The notes under the pieces: model-generated
What the model was told of the DNA's origin: nothing
Database searches by the model: none
What the model saw: only the letters and a program-made list of their open reading frames with translations
Shown here: positions 42,467 through 51,490 of the stretch, piece after piece
Layout of the letters: each line of letters begins with the position of its first letter
Position numbering within the stretch: position 1 is the first letter of the stretch
Made by a program: the position numbers and the translations under genes
From: Oceanimonas sp052119705
GTDB lineage: Bacteria; Pseudomonadota; Gammaproteobacteria; Enterobacterales; Aeromonadaceae
Assembly: GCF_052119705.1 (NCBI RefSeq)
Contig: NZ_JBGQOP010000011.1
Coordinates: forward strand, 33,038-97,037
Direction of reading: 5' to 3'
Length of the DNA: 64,000 nt

Positions 42467-42550
42467 GATTGCCCTGCGGGGAGCCGTAAGCTTGAAGCGG
42501 TAAGCTACAAGTTAAACAAAGAGCAAGGGCTGCGCCAAGTTAAAAAATAC

Positions 42551-42588
42551 TCAACAGATCCATGCTCAGGCGTGGATCTGTTGTTTTA
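42551..42588 (+). terminator. dusA terminator
   Basis: CAACAGATCCA/TGGATCTGTTG hairpin followed by TTTT. Confidence 0.8.
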
Positions 42589-42611
42589 GTTGATGGCTTA
42601 TTGCGAAATTA

Positions 42612-42648
42612 ATAGTTATTACCTATTGGTATCATAGAAACTAACGGT
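42612..42648 (+). promoter_or_regulatory. OxyR-binding site upstream of the peroxiredoxin hybrid
   Basis: The OxyR consensus is ATAG-N7-CTAT-N7-ATAG-N7-CTAT. The sequence has ATAG (42612), CTAT (42623), ATAG (42634) and CGGT (42645), with exactly seven bases between each, so three of four tetranucleotides are perfect and the fourth keeps its first and last bases. It lies 82 bp before the peroxiredoxin start; oxyR itself is 2.6 kb downstream. Confidence 0.8.
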
Positions 42649-42729
42649 TTAACTTGAGGCGGCTGTCTGGGCATAATGAGTCCATTGAAGCATCGCACTT
42701 AAAACAAAGCACTCATTAAGGGGTACGTT

Positions 42730-43458
42730 ATGTTAGAAGATAAAACCGGTCAGGCAGTTCCTCAGGTTACCTTTAGAACGCGCCAAGGCGAGCAGTGGGT
42801 TGATGTAAGCACAGACGAAATTTTTAAAGGCAAAACCGTCGCCGTGTTCTCCTTGCCGGGTGCTTTTACGCCGACCTGTTCATCTACACACTTGCCGCGT
42901 TATAACGAGCTGGCCAGTGCCTTAGCCGAAAATGGCGTCGATGACATAGTGTGTTTAAGCGTGAACGACACCTTTGTGATGAACGCTTGGTTAGCCGACC
43001 AAGAAGCCGAGCATATTCGCGTGCTGCCCGATGGCAATGGCGAGTTTACCGACGGCATGGGCATGTTGGTCGATAAGCAAGACTTAGGCTTTGGCAAGCG
43101 TTCATGGCGCTACTCTATGCTGGTGAAAGACGGCATTATCGACAAGATGTTTATCGAGCCTAATAAGCCAGGTGACCCGTTTGAAGTGTCAGATGCCGAT
43201 ACTATGCTGGCCTACATTAACCCTGCTGCCGCTAAACCCTCGGCTATTACGCTGTTTACTAAGTTAGGTTGCCCATTCTGCGTGCGTGCCAAGCAAATGC
43301 TGAATGATAAAAATATGCGCTTCGAAGAAGTGGTGTTAGGCAAAAGCGTGAGCAGCACCAGCTTAAAGGCGGTTTCTGGTCGCAGCACGGTGCCGCAGGT
43401 ATTTATCGACGGGCAGCATATTGGCGGTAGCGAAGAATTAGCTGAATATTTGGCTTAA
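42730..43458 (+). CDS. Peroxiredoxin-glutaredoxin hybrid (hyPrx5)
   Basis: Glutathione-dependent peroxidase, 242 aa. Residues 1-160 are a Prx5-type peroxiredoxin with the peroxidatic cysteine in PGAFTPTCSS (Cys50); residues about 170-242 are a glutaredoxin with TKLGCPFCVRAK (CPFC near 181). The fusion allows glutathione to recycle the peroxidatic site within one chain, as described for Haemophilus hyPrx5. A ribosome binding site AAGGGG precedes the ATG. The upstream OxyR site points to peroxide induction. Confidence 0.93.
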   Translation: MLEDKTGQAVPQVTFRTRQGEQWVDVSTDEIFKGKTVAVFSLPGAFTPTCSSTHLPRYNELASALAENGVDDIVCLSVNDTFVMNAWLADQEAEHIRVLPDGNGEFTDGMGMLVDKQDLGFGKRSWRYSMLVKDGIIDKMFIEPNKPGDPFEVSDADTMLAYINPAAAKPSAITLFTKLGCPFCVRAKQMLNDKNMRFEEVVLGKSVSSTSLKAVSGRSTVPQVFIDGQHIGGSEELAEYLA

Positions 43459-43485
43459 GGCCTAAATCCTAGATTTACGTACATC

Positions 43486-43519
43486 CACAGCGCCGGCGAA
43501 AGTCGGCGCTGTGTTTTTT
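43486..43519 (+). terminator. Peroxiredoxin-hybrid terminator
   Basis: CACAGCGCCG/CGGCGCTGTG hairpin with TTTTTT tail. Confidence 0.85.
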
Positions 43520-43685
43520 GGCGTAAGCCTTTAAAGCTGCTGAGGCTGTTTAACTTTCGTCGCCGGTTTGCCTAAGAATTTAGACTAACGTTTAATTAAC
43601 TGTGTTCTGAGAGGCTTGTTTTTCAACGAAAGATTTTTAAAGCAATCGACTTCTCCACCGCAGCGGTTTAAACCTAGGAGTAAAC

Positions 43686-45148
43686 ATGCCTAAAACGATG
43701 CAAGTAGATGTGGCCATCATTGGTAGTGGCACTGCAGGCTTGGCCGCTTGGCGCACCGCCAGTAAGCGGGGTAAAAAAGTCGTTATTATAGACTCAGGCC
43801 CGCTCGGCACTACCTGTGCTCGCGTTGGCTGCATGCCTTCTAAATTACTAATTGCGGCTGCAGACAGTGCCTACGCAGCGGGCCAAGCCCCGCGTTTTGG
43901 CGTGCAAACAGGCAAGTTGGTGATAGATGGCAAGGCGGTGATGGCGCGTGTGAAAACTGAACGCGATCGCTTCGTGAGTCTGGTTATCGACTCCATCGAC
44001 TCAATTCCAGCCGACAATAAGTTAGTAGGCTTTGCCCGTTTTACTGATGCTAATACCTTATTAGTGGATGATCACACCCAAGTAACCGCCACTAGCATAG
44101 TGATTGCCACCGGCTCTCAAGCTAGCTACCCCAGTGATTGGCAAGCATTAGGGAATCGGTTAGTTGTTAATGATGACGTGTTTGATTGGGACGATTTACC
44201 TCAGTCGGTGGCCTTGTTTGGCCCCGGTGTTATTGGTTTAGAGTTGGGTCAGGCATTGCATCGTTTAGGTGTTAAGGTATGGATGCTGGGCAGAGGCGGT
44301 CAATTAGGTCCCTTTACCGATGAAAAAGTCATGAACTATGCCCACCAGTTATTCAGCGAAGAGTTTCATCTGGATGTAGATGCCAAGGTGCAGCGTATGA
44401 ATCGCGTTGCTAATCAGGTAGAAATTGAATTTACCGATCCCGAAGGCGTCAACGAAGTGGTCTGGTGGATTATGTGATTGCTGCCACCGGTCGTCGGCCG
44501 AATGTGGGTAAACTGGGATTGGAAGCGCTGAATTTAGCGCAGGATGAAAAGGGCGTGCCGATAGTCAATGCTCATACCATGCAAACCAGCATACCTCATA
44601 TTTTTCTCGCCGGAGATGCCAGTAATCTACTGCCACTGCTGCACGAAGCCAATGACCAAGGACGCATAGCTGGCGACAATGCGGCGCGTTTTCCGCATGT
44701 CGTACCAGGCTTTAGGCACAGTGCGTTATCTATCGTTTTTACCTCACCGCAAATTGCCATGGTGGGTGAAACTTATCGCAACCTGCAAGAGCGAGCTAAA
44801 CAGCAGGCCAAAGCTTGCGACTGCTTTGCGGTGGGTGAGGTAAGCTTTGAAGATCAAGGTCGTAGTCGGGTGATTGGGCAGAATAAAGGCTTGCTGCGCG
44901 TCTATGGCGAGCTCGGCACAGGCCGATTCTTAGGCGCCGAGATGATAGCGCCCGCTGCTGAGCATTTGGCGCACTTACTCGCTTGGGCCCATCAAAGTGA
45001 GATGACGGTAGCTCAAATGCTCAGCTTGCCATTTTACCATCCGGTGGTGGAAGAGGGGTTAAGAACCGCACTGCGTGATCTTAACGCTAATTTAGAATTA
45101 GGCTCCGCCATTGAAGACCGCTGTATGGAATGTGGGGTAGGGGATTAA
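43686..45148 (+). pseudogene. Dihydrolipoamide-dehydrogenase-like flavoprotein, split by a frameshift
   Basis: Two adjacent frames encode the halves of one class I pyridine nucleotide-disulfide oxidoreductase. The first (43686-44477) has the FAD motif IIGSGTAGLAA, redox cysteines Cys44/Cys49 (GTTCARVGCMPSK) and the NAD domain LFGPGVIGLELGQ. The second (44465-45148) resumes with DYVIAATGRRPN, FLAGDAS and the C-terminal dimer domain with HPVVEEGL. One extra base near 44461-44466 (for example GGTGG to GGGTGG) would join them as VWVDYVIAATG. Either a disabled gene or a base-call error. Vibrio has a similar gene beside oxyR and the peroxiredoxin hybrid. Confidence 0.85.
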
Positions 45149-45158
45149 TTGAAATAAC

Positions 45159-45252
45159 GGTGAGGAGTGAAGCGTAAAGAGTGAAGTGTAAAGAGTGAAG
45201 TGTAAAATCCATACTAGCAGCTGCGTGTTACGCCTCACCCCTTACTCTTCGC
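45159..45252. repeat. GTGAAG-type repeats upstream of oxyR
   Basis: Four tandem near-copies of AGTGAAGNGTAAAG at 45165-45207, then the inverse form ACGCCTCACCCCTTACTCTT at 45231-45250. The run occupies nearly the whole 124-bp space before oxyR. Confidence 0.6.
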
Positions 45253-45272
45253 GTTAGTTAATAAGGATCTAC

Positions 45273-46175
45273 ATGAATTTACGAGATTTAGAATACCTAG
45301 TGGCGTTATCGCAAGAGCTGCACTTTCGTAAGGCCGCGGAAAAATGCTTCGTTAGCCAGCCGACGTTAAGCGGTCAACTACGAAAATTAGAAGAAGAGCT
45401 GGGCGTGATCTTGATCGAGCGTACCTCGCGGTCTGTGTTATTTACTCCTGCGGGTAATGCCATTACCGCTCAAGCCAAGCGGATCTTAGCGGAAACCAAA
45501 GAGTTGACTGACATGGCGCGCGCCTTTACCGATCCACTGTCGGGGGAGTTGCACATCGGCTTGATCCCAACTGTTGGCCCTTATTTATTGCCGCATATTA
45601 TTCCAGCACTCAAGCAGCACTTTCCCGAGTTACAGCTGTATTTATATGAAGCCCAGACCCAGACCTTGCTTAAGCAGCTGGCCGACGGCGAACTCGATTG
45701 TCTGATTTTGGCGCAACTCGATCACATGGATAACTTTGGTAGCGTGCCTTTGTATCATGAGCCCATGCTGCTGGCGCTACCGAGCGATCATGCTTGGGCT
45801 AGCCGTGAACAAGTGGCTTTGAGTGAGTTAAAAGGCGAAAAACTATTGATGCTGGAAGATGGCCATTGCTTACGTGATCAGGCGATGGGCTTTTGTTTTG
45901 CCGCCGGTATTGGCGAAGATCAGCACTTTAAAGCCACCAGTCTCGAAACCTTACGCAACATGGTAGCGGCAGGTTCAGGCCTGACCTTAATGCCAAAATT
46001 AGCCATTAATCCTCAGCAAATCGATCTGCAAAAAACCGATAGCAGCGTCAGTTATGTTGCTGTGGTGGATCCCGAGCCTAGTCGTGCCATCAGCCTACTG
46101 TATCGTACCCATTCGGTACGCCGCCCCTGTTTTAATGAAGTGGCCAAGCTGGTCAAAGATTGCGTACCATTTTGA
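45273..46175 (+). CDS. oxyR: Peroxide-sensing regulator OxyR
   Basis: LysR-type regulator activated by a reversible disulfide, 300 aa. N-terminal HTH AAEKCFVSQPTLSGQLRKLE; the redox pair is in GHCLRDQAMGFC, with Cys199 by direct count and Cys208, the same numbering as E. coli OxyR. SLETLRNMVAAGSGLTLMP follows. An AAGGATCT ribosome binding site precedes the ATG. Clustered with a peroxidase bearing an OxyR site and a flavin reductase-like gene. Confidence 0.97.
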   Translation: MNLRDLEYLVALSQELHFRKAAEKCFVSQPTLSGQLRKLEEELGVILIERTSRSVLFTPAGNAITAQAKRILAETKELTDMARAFTDPLSGELHIGLIPTVGPYLLPHIIPALKQHFPELQLYLYEAQTQTLLKQLADGELDCLILAQLDHMDNFGSVPLYHEPMLLALPSDHAWASREQVALSELKGEKLLMLEDGHCLRDQAMGFCFAAGIGEDQHFKATSLETLRNMVAAGSGLTLMPKLAINPQQIDLQKTDSSVSYVAVVDPEPSRAISLLYRTHSVRRPCFNEVAKLVKDCVPF

Positions 46176-46198
46176 ATGTTGAATGTTGAATTAAAAAT

Positions 46199-46268
46199 GG
46201 ATTGCCACGCTGCGCTCGCAAAGACCCTGCTCTGCCATCGCGAGGAGTGAAACGACGCGGCAATCTAG
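46199..46268. repeat. ATTGCC-bounded palindromic repeat
   Basis: GGATTGCCACGCTGCGCTCG near the left and GACGCGGCAATCTAGG near the right are inverted, resembling the intergenic repeat with ATTGCCGCGTCG ends that is common in many bacteria. Confidence 0.4.
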
Positions 46269-46342
46269 GGGTGAAAAGTGGCGCGTAGCGCCACATATAG
46301 CAAAGCATTAGCTTGGCTATATCGTGTAGAACATCTGCATAA

Positions 46343-46400
46343 GATCCGGCGTTGCCGGATTTCGCGGCTAAAGCACGCGACTACATTCGTGCTGCATGAT
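46343..46400 (+). repeat. REP-like two-hairpin element
   Basis: First stem ATCCGGC-GTT-GCCGGAT, then TTCGCGGCTAAAGCACGCGA and CTACATTCGTGC. It lies in the 398-bp oxyR-mrcA gap, the rest of which holds another repeat, a terminator and no gene. Confidence 0.65.
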
Positions 46401-46481
46401 TCGTACTGCATGGGAATATGGGCGTTGCTGCACAATGTGAATAGTCGATATTTAATTCACCCTCGCGCAGTGCACCCAAAA

Positions 46482-46513
46482 CAAAAATCCACGCCTAGGC
46501 GTGGATTTTTTAT
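46482..46513. terminator. Bidirectional terminator between oxyR and mrcA
   Basis: AAAAATCCACGCC/GGCGTGGATTTTTT hairpin, serving convergent oxyR and mrcA. Confidence 0.8.
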
Positions 46514-46573
46514 TTCTTATTTAGCTTAGCGCTGGTTTTACCCCTCACGCCTCACTCTTTACCCTTCACCCGG

Positions 46574-48952
46574 CTAAAACAAATCATCCGTGACGCTGGT
46601 GCCACCAAAGGACTGGCTGGTTTCAGGGCGGCTGTAGTATTTGGGCTCGGTGCCGGGCACAAAATACTCAGTCACGCCTTGGCCTGTGGTTTTTAAGCCG
46701 GTGTTAGGATCGATAGTAGCGGTATACAAGCCACTGGGCACAGGGCGCTCTCGCTCAGGAAATGGCGCGAGCGCCACCTTCATATAATCTATCCAAATGG
46801 GCATGGCGGTACTGGCACCAAATTCGCCACCGGCTACCTGATTGCCGTCTAGATTGGCGTTATAAGCGGTGCGGCCTAAGGGGCGAGCAAAATTATCGAA
46901 GCCCACCCAAGCACTGGCCACGCGGTCGGGCGTAAAACCTGAAAACCAAGCGTCACGAGACTGGTTAGTGGTACCGGTTTTACCGGCTATGTCGTGTCTT
47001 TGTAATGCTTTTCCGGCGCGCCAGCCAGTGCCGTTCCAGTTACGGCCATTGCTGGTGCCACCCCAAATCGCGGAATTCAGCGCTTGGCTGATCAAAAACG
47101 ACGTCTCTTCGCTAAGCACTTGGGTCATCATAGGCTCTGCTTCATACAAGATGTTACCCGTACTGTCTTCAATGCGTTGTACCACAAAAGGTGTCACTTT
47201 CTTGCCGCCATTGGCGAGGGCCGCATAGCCGGTGGCCATTTGTAGCGGTGTGGCTGAAGGTGAGCCCAAAGCTAAGCTTTCGGTGGCAGGAATATTTGAC
47301 GTATCAAAGCCTAAATCGTTGAGACGCTGCAAGGCGGCAGGAATACCTGCTTCGCGCAGCAAACGAATCGAGACCACGTTTTTAGAACGCGCTAAGGCTT
47401 CTCTAATTCGAATGGGGCCATCATAAACGTTGGGTGAGTTCTTGGGGCGCCAGCTTTTGCCTGAGCCCGGATCCCAATGGTTAATAGGGGCATCATTAAT
47501 CATGCTGGCTAAGCTAAAGCCTTGGTCGAGGGCGGCAGAATAAATAAAGGGCTTAATATTTGACCCCATCTGACGCTCTGCTTGCTGAGCACGGTTAAAT
47601 TTATTGAGGGTAAAGTTAAAGCCACCCACGAGTGAGGTGACGGCACCGGTATTAGGATCCAAGGCGGCGAGAGCACCGTTTATTTCGGGCAATTGCGCTA
47701 ACATCCACTGCTCACCTTGGGGGCGCACCCAAATTAAATCTCCCACTGCCAGCGCATCTTTGGCTTGGCGCAGCGCATTACCTTGGCGGCTATCTGCGAT
47801 ATAAGGTCGAGCCCATTTGATGCCATCCCAAGCTAAAGTCTGTGCCCCCTTATTTTTGATCAATACGGTGGCACTGCGTGCCTCTACGGCGGTAACGATG
47901 GCGGGCTCTAACGGCCAATAGCTGGGTAAGTCGGCGAGGTGTTCATTCATTTTCTCGGCGGGCCAAGGCGTACCTTGCCAGAGCTTTTCGGTAGCTCCGC
48001 GATAACCGTGGCGCAAATCATAGGCCAGTAAGCCATTTACCAGTGCTTGCGTACCGGCTTGCTGCTCTTCTGACTGCACTGTGGTGTAGACCTTTAAGCC
48101 TTTGGTGTATGCCTCTTCACCAAACATAGTTAACGCAAATTGATGCGCCATTTCCGCGATATAAGGTGCACTCAGGGTGATTTCTGCGCCGTGATAGCGG
48201 GCAGCGACAGGCTCAGCCATGGCTTGGTTATATTGCTCGCGGGTAATTTTGTCGGTATCGAGCATACGACCCAGCACCAAGGAGCGGCGCTCGGCGGCAC
48301 GTGTTGGATTACTGATGGGGTTTAGCACAGACGGGCCTTGAGGAAGACCGGCTATCATGGCGGCTTCGGCCAAGGTCAGCTCAGCGACTTCTTTGCCGTA
48401 ATAGACCTGTGCTGCGGCCCCCACGCCATGGGATCTATGCCCCAGCGCTATTTTATTTAAGTACAGCGCTAAGATTTCATCTTTGCTTAACAAAGATTCA
48501 ATGTGCAGGGCCAGAAACACTTCTTTGATCTTACGAGTAATGGTTTTTTCGCGGCTTAAGAAGAAGTTACGCGCGACTTGTTGCGTGATAGTACTGGCAC
48601 CTTGGCTCTTCTTACCCGTAGTAAACCACACAGTGGCGGCACGAGTAATACCAATCACATCTATGCCGGGGTGTTCATAAAAACGTGCATCTTCAATGGC
48701 CAATACCGCATCTATCAGCATAGGCGGCATATCTGCGATCGCGATTGGCGTACGGCGCTGTTCACCATATTGTGAGATCAACTCACCATCTTGGCTGAAG
48801 ATGCGCATTGGTGTTTCAAGCCGGATATCTTTCAATTCAGACACATCGGGCAATTCGGGCTTTACCTGTTGATAAAGCACAAACACGCCGCCCACGGCGC
48901 AGATTGCCAAAAACAAACCGAATAAGAACAGGCGAATTAGCCATTTAAGCAT
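46574..48952 (-). CDS. mrcA: Penicillin-binding protein 1A
   Basis: Bifunctional murein synthase, 792 aa (E. coli 850). N-terminal membrane anchor LFLFGLFLAICAVGGVFVLY; glycosyltransferase domain with catalytic Glu in AIEDARFYEHPGID and GASTITQQVARN; an OB-like insert (about 300-410) that in enterics contacts LpoA; transpeptidase domain with SXXK at GSNIKPF (about 462), SKN at ARSKNVVS and KTG at AGKTGTTN (about 654). Divergent from pilM, a conserved arrangement. Confidence 0.96.
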   Translation of the reverse strand: MLKWLIRLFLFGLFLAICAVGGVFVLYQQVKPELPDVSELKDIRLETPMRIFSQDGELISQYGEQRRTPIAIADMPPMLIDAVLAIEDARFYEHPGIDVIGITRAATVWFTTGKKSQGASTITQQVARNFFLSREKTITRKIKEVFLALHIESLLSKDEILALYLNKIALGHRSHGVGAAAQVYYGKEVAELTLAEAAMIAGLPQGPSVLNPISNPTRAAERRSLVLGRMLDTDKITREQYNQAMAEPVAARYHGAEITLSAPYIAEMAHQFALTMFGEEAYTKGLKVYTTVQSEEQQAGTQALVNGLLAYDLRHGYRGATEKLWQGTPWPAEKMNEHLADLPSYWPLEPAIVTAVEARSATVLIKNKGAQTLAWDGIKWARPYIADSRQGNALRQAKDALAVGDLIWVRPQGEQWMLAQLPEINGALAALDPNTGAVTSLVGGFNFTLNKFNRAQQAERQMGSNIKPFIYSAALDQGFSLASMINDAPINHWDPGSGKSWRPKNSPNVYDGPIRIREALARSKNVVSIRLLREAGIPAALQRLNDLGFDTSNIPATESLALGSPSATPLQMATGYAALANGGKKVTPFVVQRIEDSTGNILYEAEPMMTQVLSEETSFLISQALNSAIWGGTSNGRNWNGTGWRAGKALQRHDIAGKTGTTNQSRDAWFSGFTPDRVASAWVGFDNFARPLGRTAYNANLDGNQVAGGEFGASTAMPIWIDYMKVALAPFPERERPVPSGLYTATIDPNTGLKTTGQGVTEYFVPGTEPKYYSRPETSQSFGGTSVTDDLF

Positions 48953-49107
48953 GAAGTAGTAACCCAGAATTATTTATCGCTCATTTAGCCAGCAAGTATA
49001 TCCTGTATAAGACTGCTTATTCGAGTGCTTTGTGTTTTTAAGGTCAATCGCGCCCGCAGTCTGCAGATGCTGTCTATGCTTAATCAGCGACTCATCACAT
49101 TGCATGG

Positions 49108-50235
49108 ATGCCTATGCTGAGCCCTAAACCCAACGTTACCTTGAGCGTTAATCAAAACACAGACCCGAGCGAAAAGCAGAGTGAAAAACTCAGCCTTAGA
49201 TTAAGTGAGTGGCTCAAAGGTATTTTTAGCCGACCGCTGAATTTTAATACCAGTACCGCCGCCGAAACCTTGCTCGGCATTGATTTTAACAGTCAACGCA
49301 TTTACGCCGTGGCGCTGCGTTATCTCCCTGCCACCCCACATCAGCCCGCACGCTATCAGTTGCAAAGCATGGCCTGTGTAGCCACGCCCAGCGGCGCTAT
49401 CCTTGATCATCAATTACAGAATATGCCACAAGTGGTGCTGGCACTCGGTGAGTTGCGCCGCTTGCTTAAGGTGCGCCGCCGCAACGTGGCCACGGCCGTG
49501 ACGGGCAGTAGCGTAACCACAAAAATATTGCATGTACCCAATAGCTTGCCGGCTGAAATGTTAGCGCTGCATGTGCAGCAAGCCGCAGCGGGGCAGCTGC
49601 CTTTTCCGCTAGCAGACATTAGCCTAGATTTTGAAATGCTTAAACCCTGTGCACTTCATGCCGATTGCGACCAAGTATTGCTCAGTGCCGCCCGTACCGA
49701 GCATGTGCAAGCCCGAGTTAAGGCGTTGCGCCAAGCGGGTTGGCGCGCGCAGATCGTGGATATTGGCAGTCATGCCTTGGCACGTGCGGTGAGCTTTTTA
49801 TTACAACCTCAGCCTGGCCAGTTAGTGGCCACGCTGGAGCTGAATACTGAGAGTCTCACTTTTATGGTGCTGGCCGACGACGAGATTATTTATCAGCGCT
49901 TACAACCTCTCGCCGCCGATGTGGAAGAGGCCAAGCTCGGTCATCCTGATTACCGGGCGTTGGTGGTGAGTCAAGTGCAGCGTCAGTGGCAGTTGTTTTG
50001 CAGTCACTCAGATCAAGCGCCACCTAAGCAGCTCATGCTTTGTGGCAGCTATCCTGAGCTGGCGCAATTAGTGCCTTTGCTCAATCAGCTATTGGGTATC
50101 GCCGTACAAGAACCTGATTTTAGTCGCGCCTTTGGCCATACGCCGGGCATAGCGCCTCATCTTTATTCAGAAGCCGCCGCCTTTAGCACGGCCCTTGGGT
50201 TGGCTCTGCGCCGAGATATGCCATGTCTCACATAA
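49108..50235 (+). CDS. pilM: Type IV pilus assembly protein PilM
   Basis: Actin-like cytoplasmic ATPase of the type IV pilus alignment complex, 375 aa. FtsA-like fold with LLGIDFNSQRIYAVAL at the phosphate-1 loop and the dimer-domain GSSVTTKILHVPNSLPAEML. It overlaps pilN by 13 bp. First gene of pilM-N-O-P, which lacks the usual pilQ. Confidence 0.88.
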   Translation: MPMLSPKPNVTLSVNQNTDPSEKQSEKLSLRLSEWLKGIFSRPLNFNTSTAAETLLGIDFNSQRIYAVALRYLPATPHQPARYQLQSMACVATPSGAILDHQLQNMPQVVLALGELRRLLKVRRRNVATAVTGSSVTTKILHVPNSLPAEMLALHVQQAAAGQLPFPLADISLDFEMLKPCALHADCDQVLLSAARTEHVQARVKALRQAGWRAQIVDIGSHALARAVSFLLQPQPGQLVATLELNTESLTFMVLADDEIIYQRLQPLAADVEEAKLGHPDYRALVVSQVQRQWQLFCSHSDQAPPKQLMLCGSYPELAQLVPLLNQLLGIAVQEPDFSRAFGHTPGIAPHLYSEAAAFSTALGLALRRDMPCLT

Positions 50236-50831
50236 ATTTATTACCGTGGCGGTCTTTGCAGCAAGCCAAGCAAGAGCGGCGTGTTTTACGCCAGCTAGTG
50301 ATAGTTTGCGTGCTGAGCATAGGGTGTGTGTGGCTAGCTGGTCAGTATCTTCAGCAACAAATCCAAAGCCAGCAGTTGCGCAATGCTCAACTGCTGCAGG
50401 CGAGTGCCGGTCTTGACGACGCCTTGCAGCAGTTGGAGCTGTTACGCCAGCAAGAGCAACAACTGGCGGTGCGTCGTGACTTCATCGTGCCCTTACAGCA
50501 CAGTCGTCATCAGGCTTTGCAACTGCTTAATCACTTACCCAGTTGGTTGCCCAAAGGAGTGAGGCTAGACAGCCTGCAATTAAGCTCACAGGCGCTTGAG
50601 CTCAAGGGGCAAGCTCATAATTATGGCCAGTTAGCCGACTTAATACAGCGTATAGAAGGCATCCCTTGGTTGAGTGAGCCGCGTCTGCAAGCACACTCAC
50701 TGGCAGATGCCGCTCAGCCGGGTACTCAGCAATTCTCGTTGCAGGCACAGCTTGTTGCTGTTGTTTCCTTACCCGAACGACCTATCACCACTCGTGAGTT
50801 GGCGAAGGCGTTAAACGAGGAGGATCCATGA
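50223..50831 (+). CDS. pilN: Type IV pilus assembly protein PilN
   Basis: Bitopic inner-membrane protein, 202 aa. The N-terminal INLLPWRSLQQAKQERR is the conserved PilM-binding INLLPWR motif; one membrane helix (VIVCVLSIGCVWLAGQYL) is followed by a coiled coil and a ferredoxin-like domain (LPSWLPKGVRLDSLQL). Overlaps pilM and pilO. Confidence 0.92.
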   Translation: MSHINLLPWRSLQQAKQERRVLRQLVIVCVLSIGCVWLAGQYLQQQIQSQQLRNAQLLQASAGLDDALQQLELLRQQEQQLAVRRDFIVPLQHSRHQALQLLNHLPSWLPKGVRLDSLQLSSQALELKGQAHNYGQLADLIQRIEGIPWLSEPRLQAHSLADAAQPGTQQFSLQAQLVAVVSLPERPITTRELAKALNEEDP

Positions 50832-51490
50832 GTTGGCAATTGAATGAGCTAGAACTCGATCAAATTGCGGTCTGGCCATCGGGTGCCAAATTTTTGCTCT
50901 TAGCCTTGGTTGCGCTCTTATTGTGCTTAAGCGGAAGCTACTTTTTTCTCGCCGAGCCTTGGGGACAGTGGCAACAAATGCGTGCTCAAGAGGCTGAGCT
51001 AAAGCGTACTTTTATACATAAGACGCAAGCCGCCGCTCATTTATCTACTTATCAGCACCAATTAGCGCGGCTAGAACAGCAAGTCACCCGTGCACAGCAG
51101 CAGTTACCTCAGCAGCGGCAAGCCGCCAACCTACTCAATGAACTCAGCGCACTCGCCGACGAAAACGGCTTAGTGCTGGCTGGTTTTCAGTGGCAGGCGG
51201 AGCGTACTCGGGCTGAGGCGCGGGAGCTGCCGCTGCAACTCAACTTGCAAGGGGATTATCATCAGCTGGGGCACTTTGTGGCACAGGTGTCGGCCTTACC
51301 TCGGCTGGTGGTGATTGAGCGCTTAGATATTCGCAGGCTTAACGCTTGGCAAGACCCAAGCGGGCACAATAAGGCCACTAGACCCCGCTCCTTCAACGGG
51401 CCAGCGGAGTCAACCGCGGCAGAGTTAACTATGAGCCTGTTAGCCACGGCTTATGTGTATCCTGCCGAAGAAAGGAGTTTGGAACCATGA
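50828..51490 (+). CDS. pilO: Type IV pilus assembly protein PilO
   Basis: Bitopic partner of PilN in the alignment complex, 220 aa. Short cytoplasmic N-terminus, membrane helix FLLLALVALLLCLSGSYFFL, periplasmic coiled coil, then a ferredoxin-like domain (LQLNLQGDYHQLGHFVAQVS). Overlaps pilN and pilP by 4 bp each. Confidence 0.9.
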   Translation: MSWQLNELELDQIAVWPSGAKFLLLALVALLLCLSGSYFFLAEPWGQWQQMRAQEAELKRTFIHKTQAAAHLSTYQHQLARLEQQVTRAQQQLPQQRQAANLLNELSALADENGLVLAGFQWQAERTRAEARELPLQLNLQGDYHQLGHFVAQVSALPRLVVIERLDIRRLNAWQDPSGHNKATRPRSFNGPAESTAAELTMSLLATAYVYPAEERSLEP

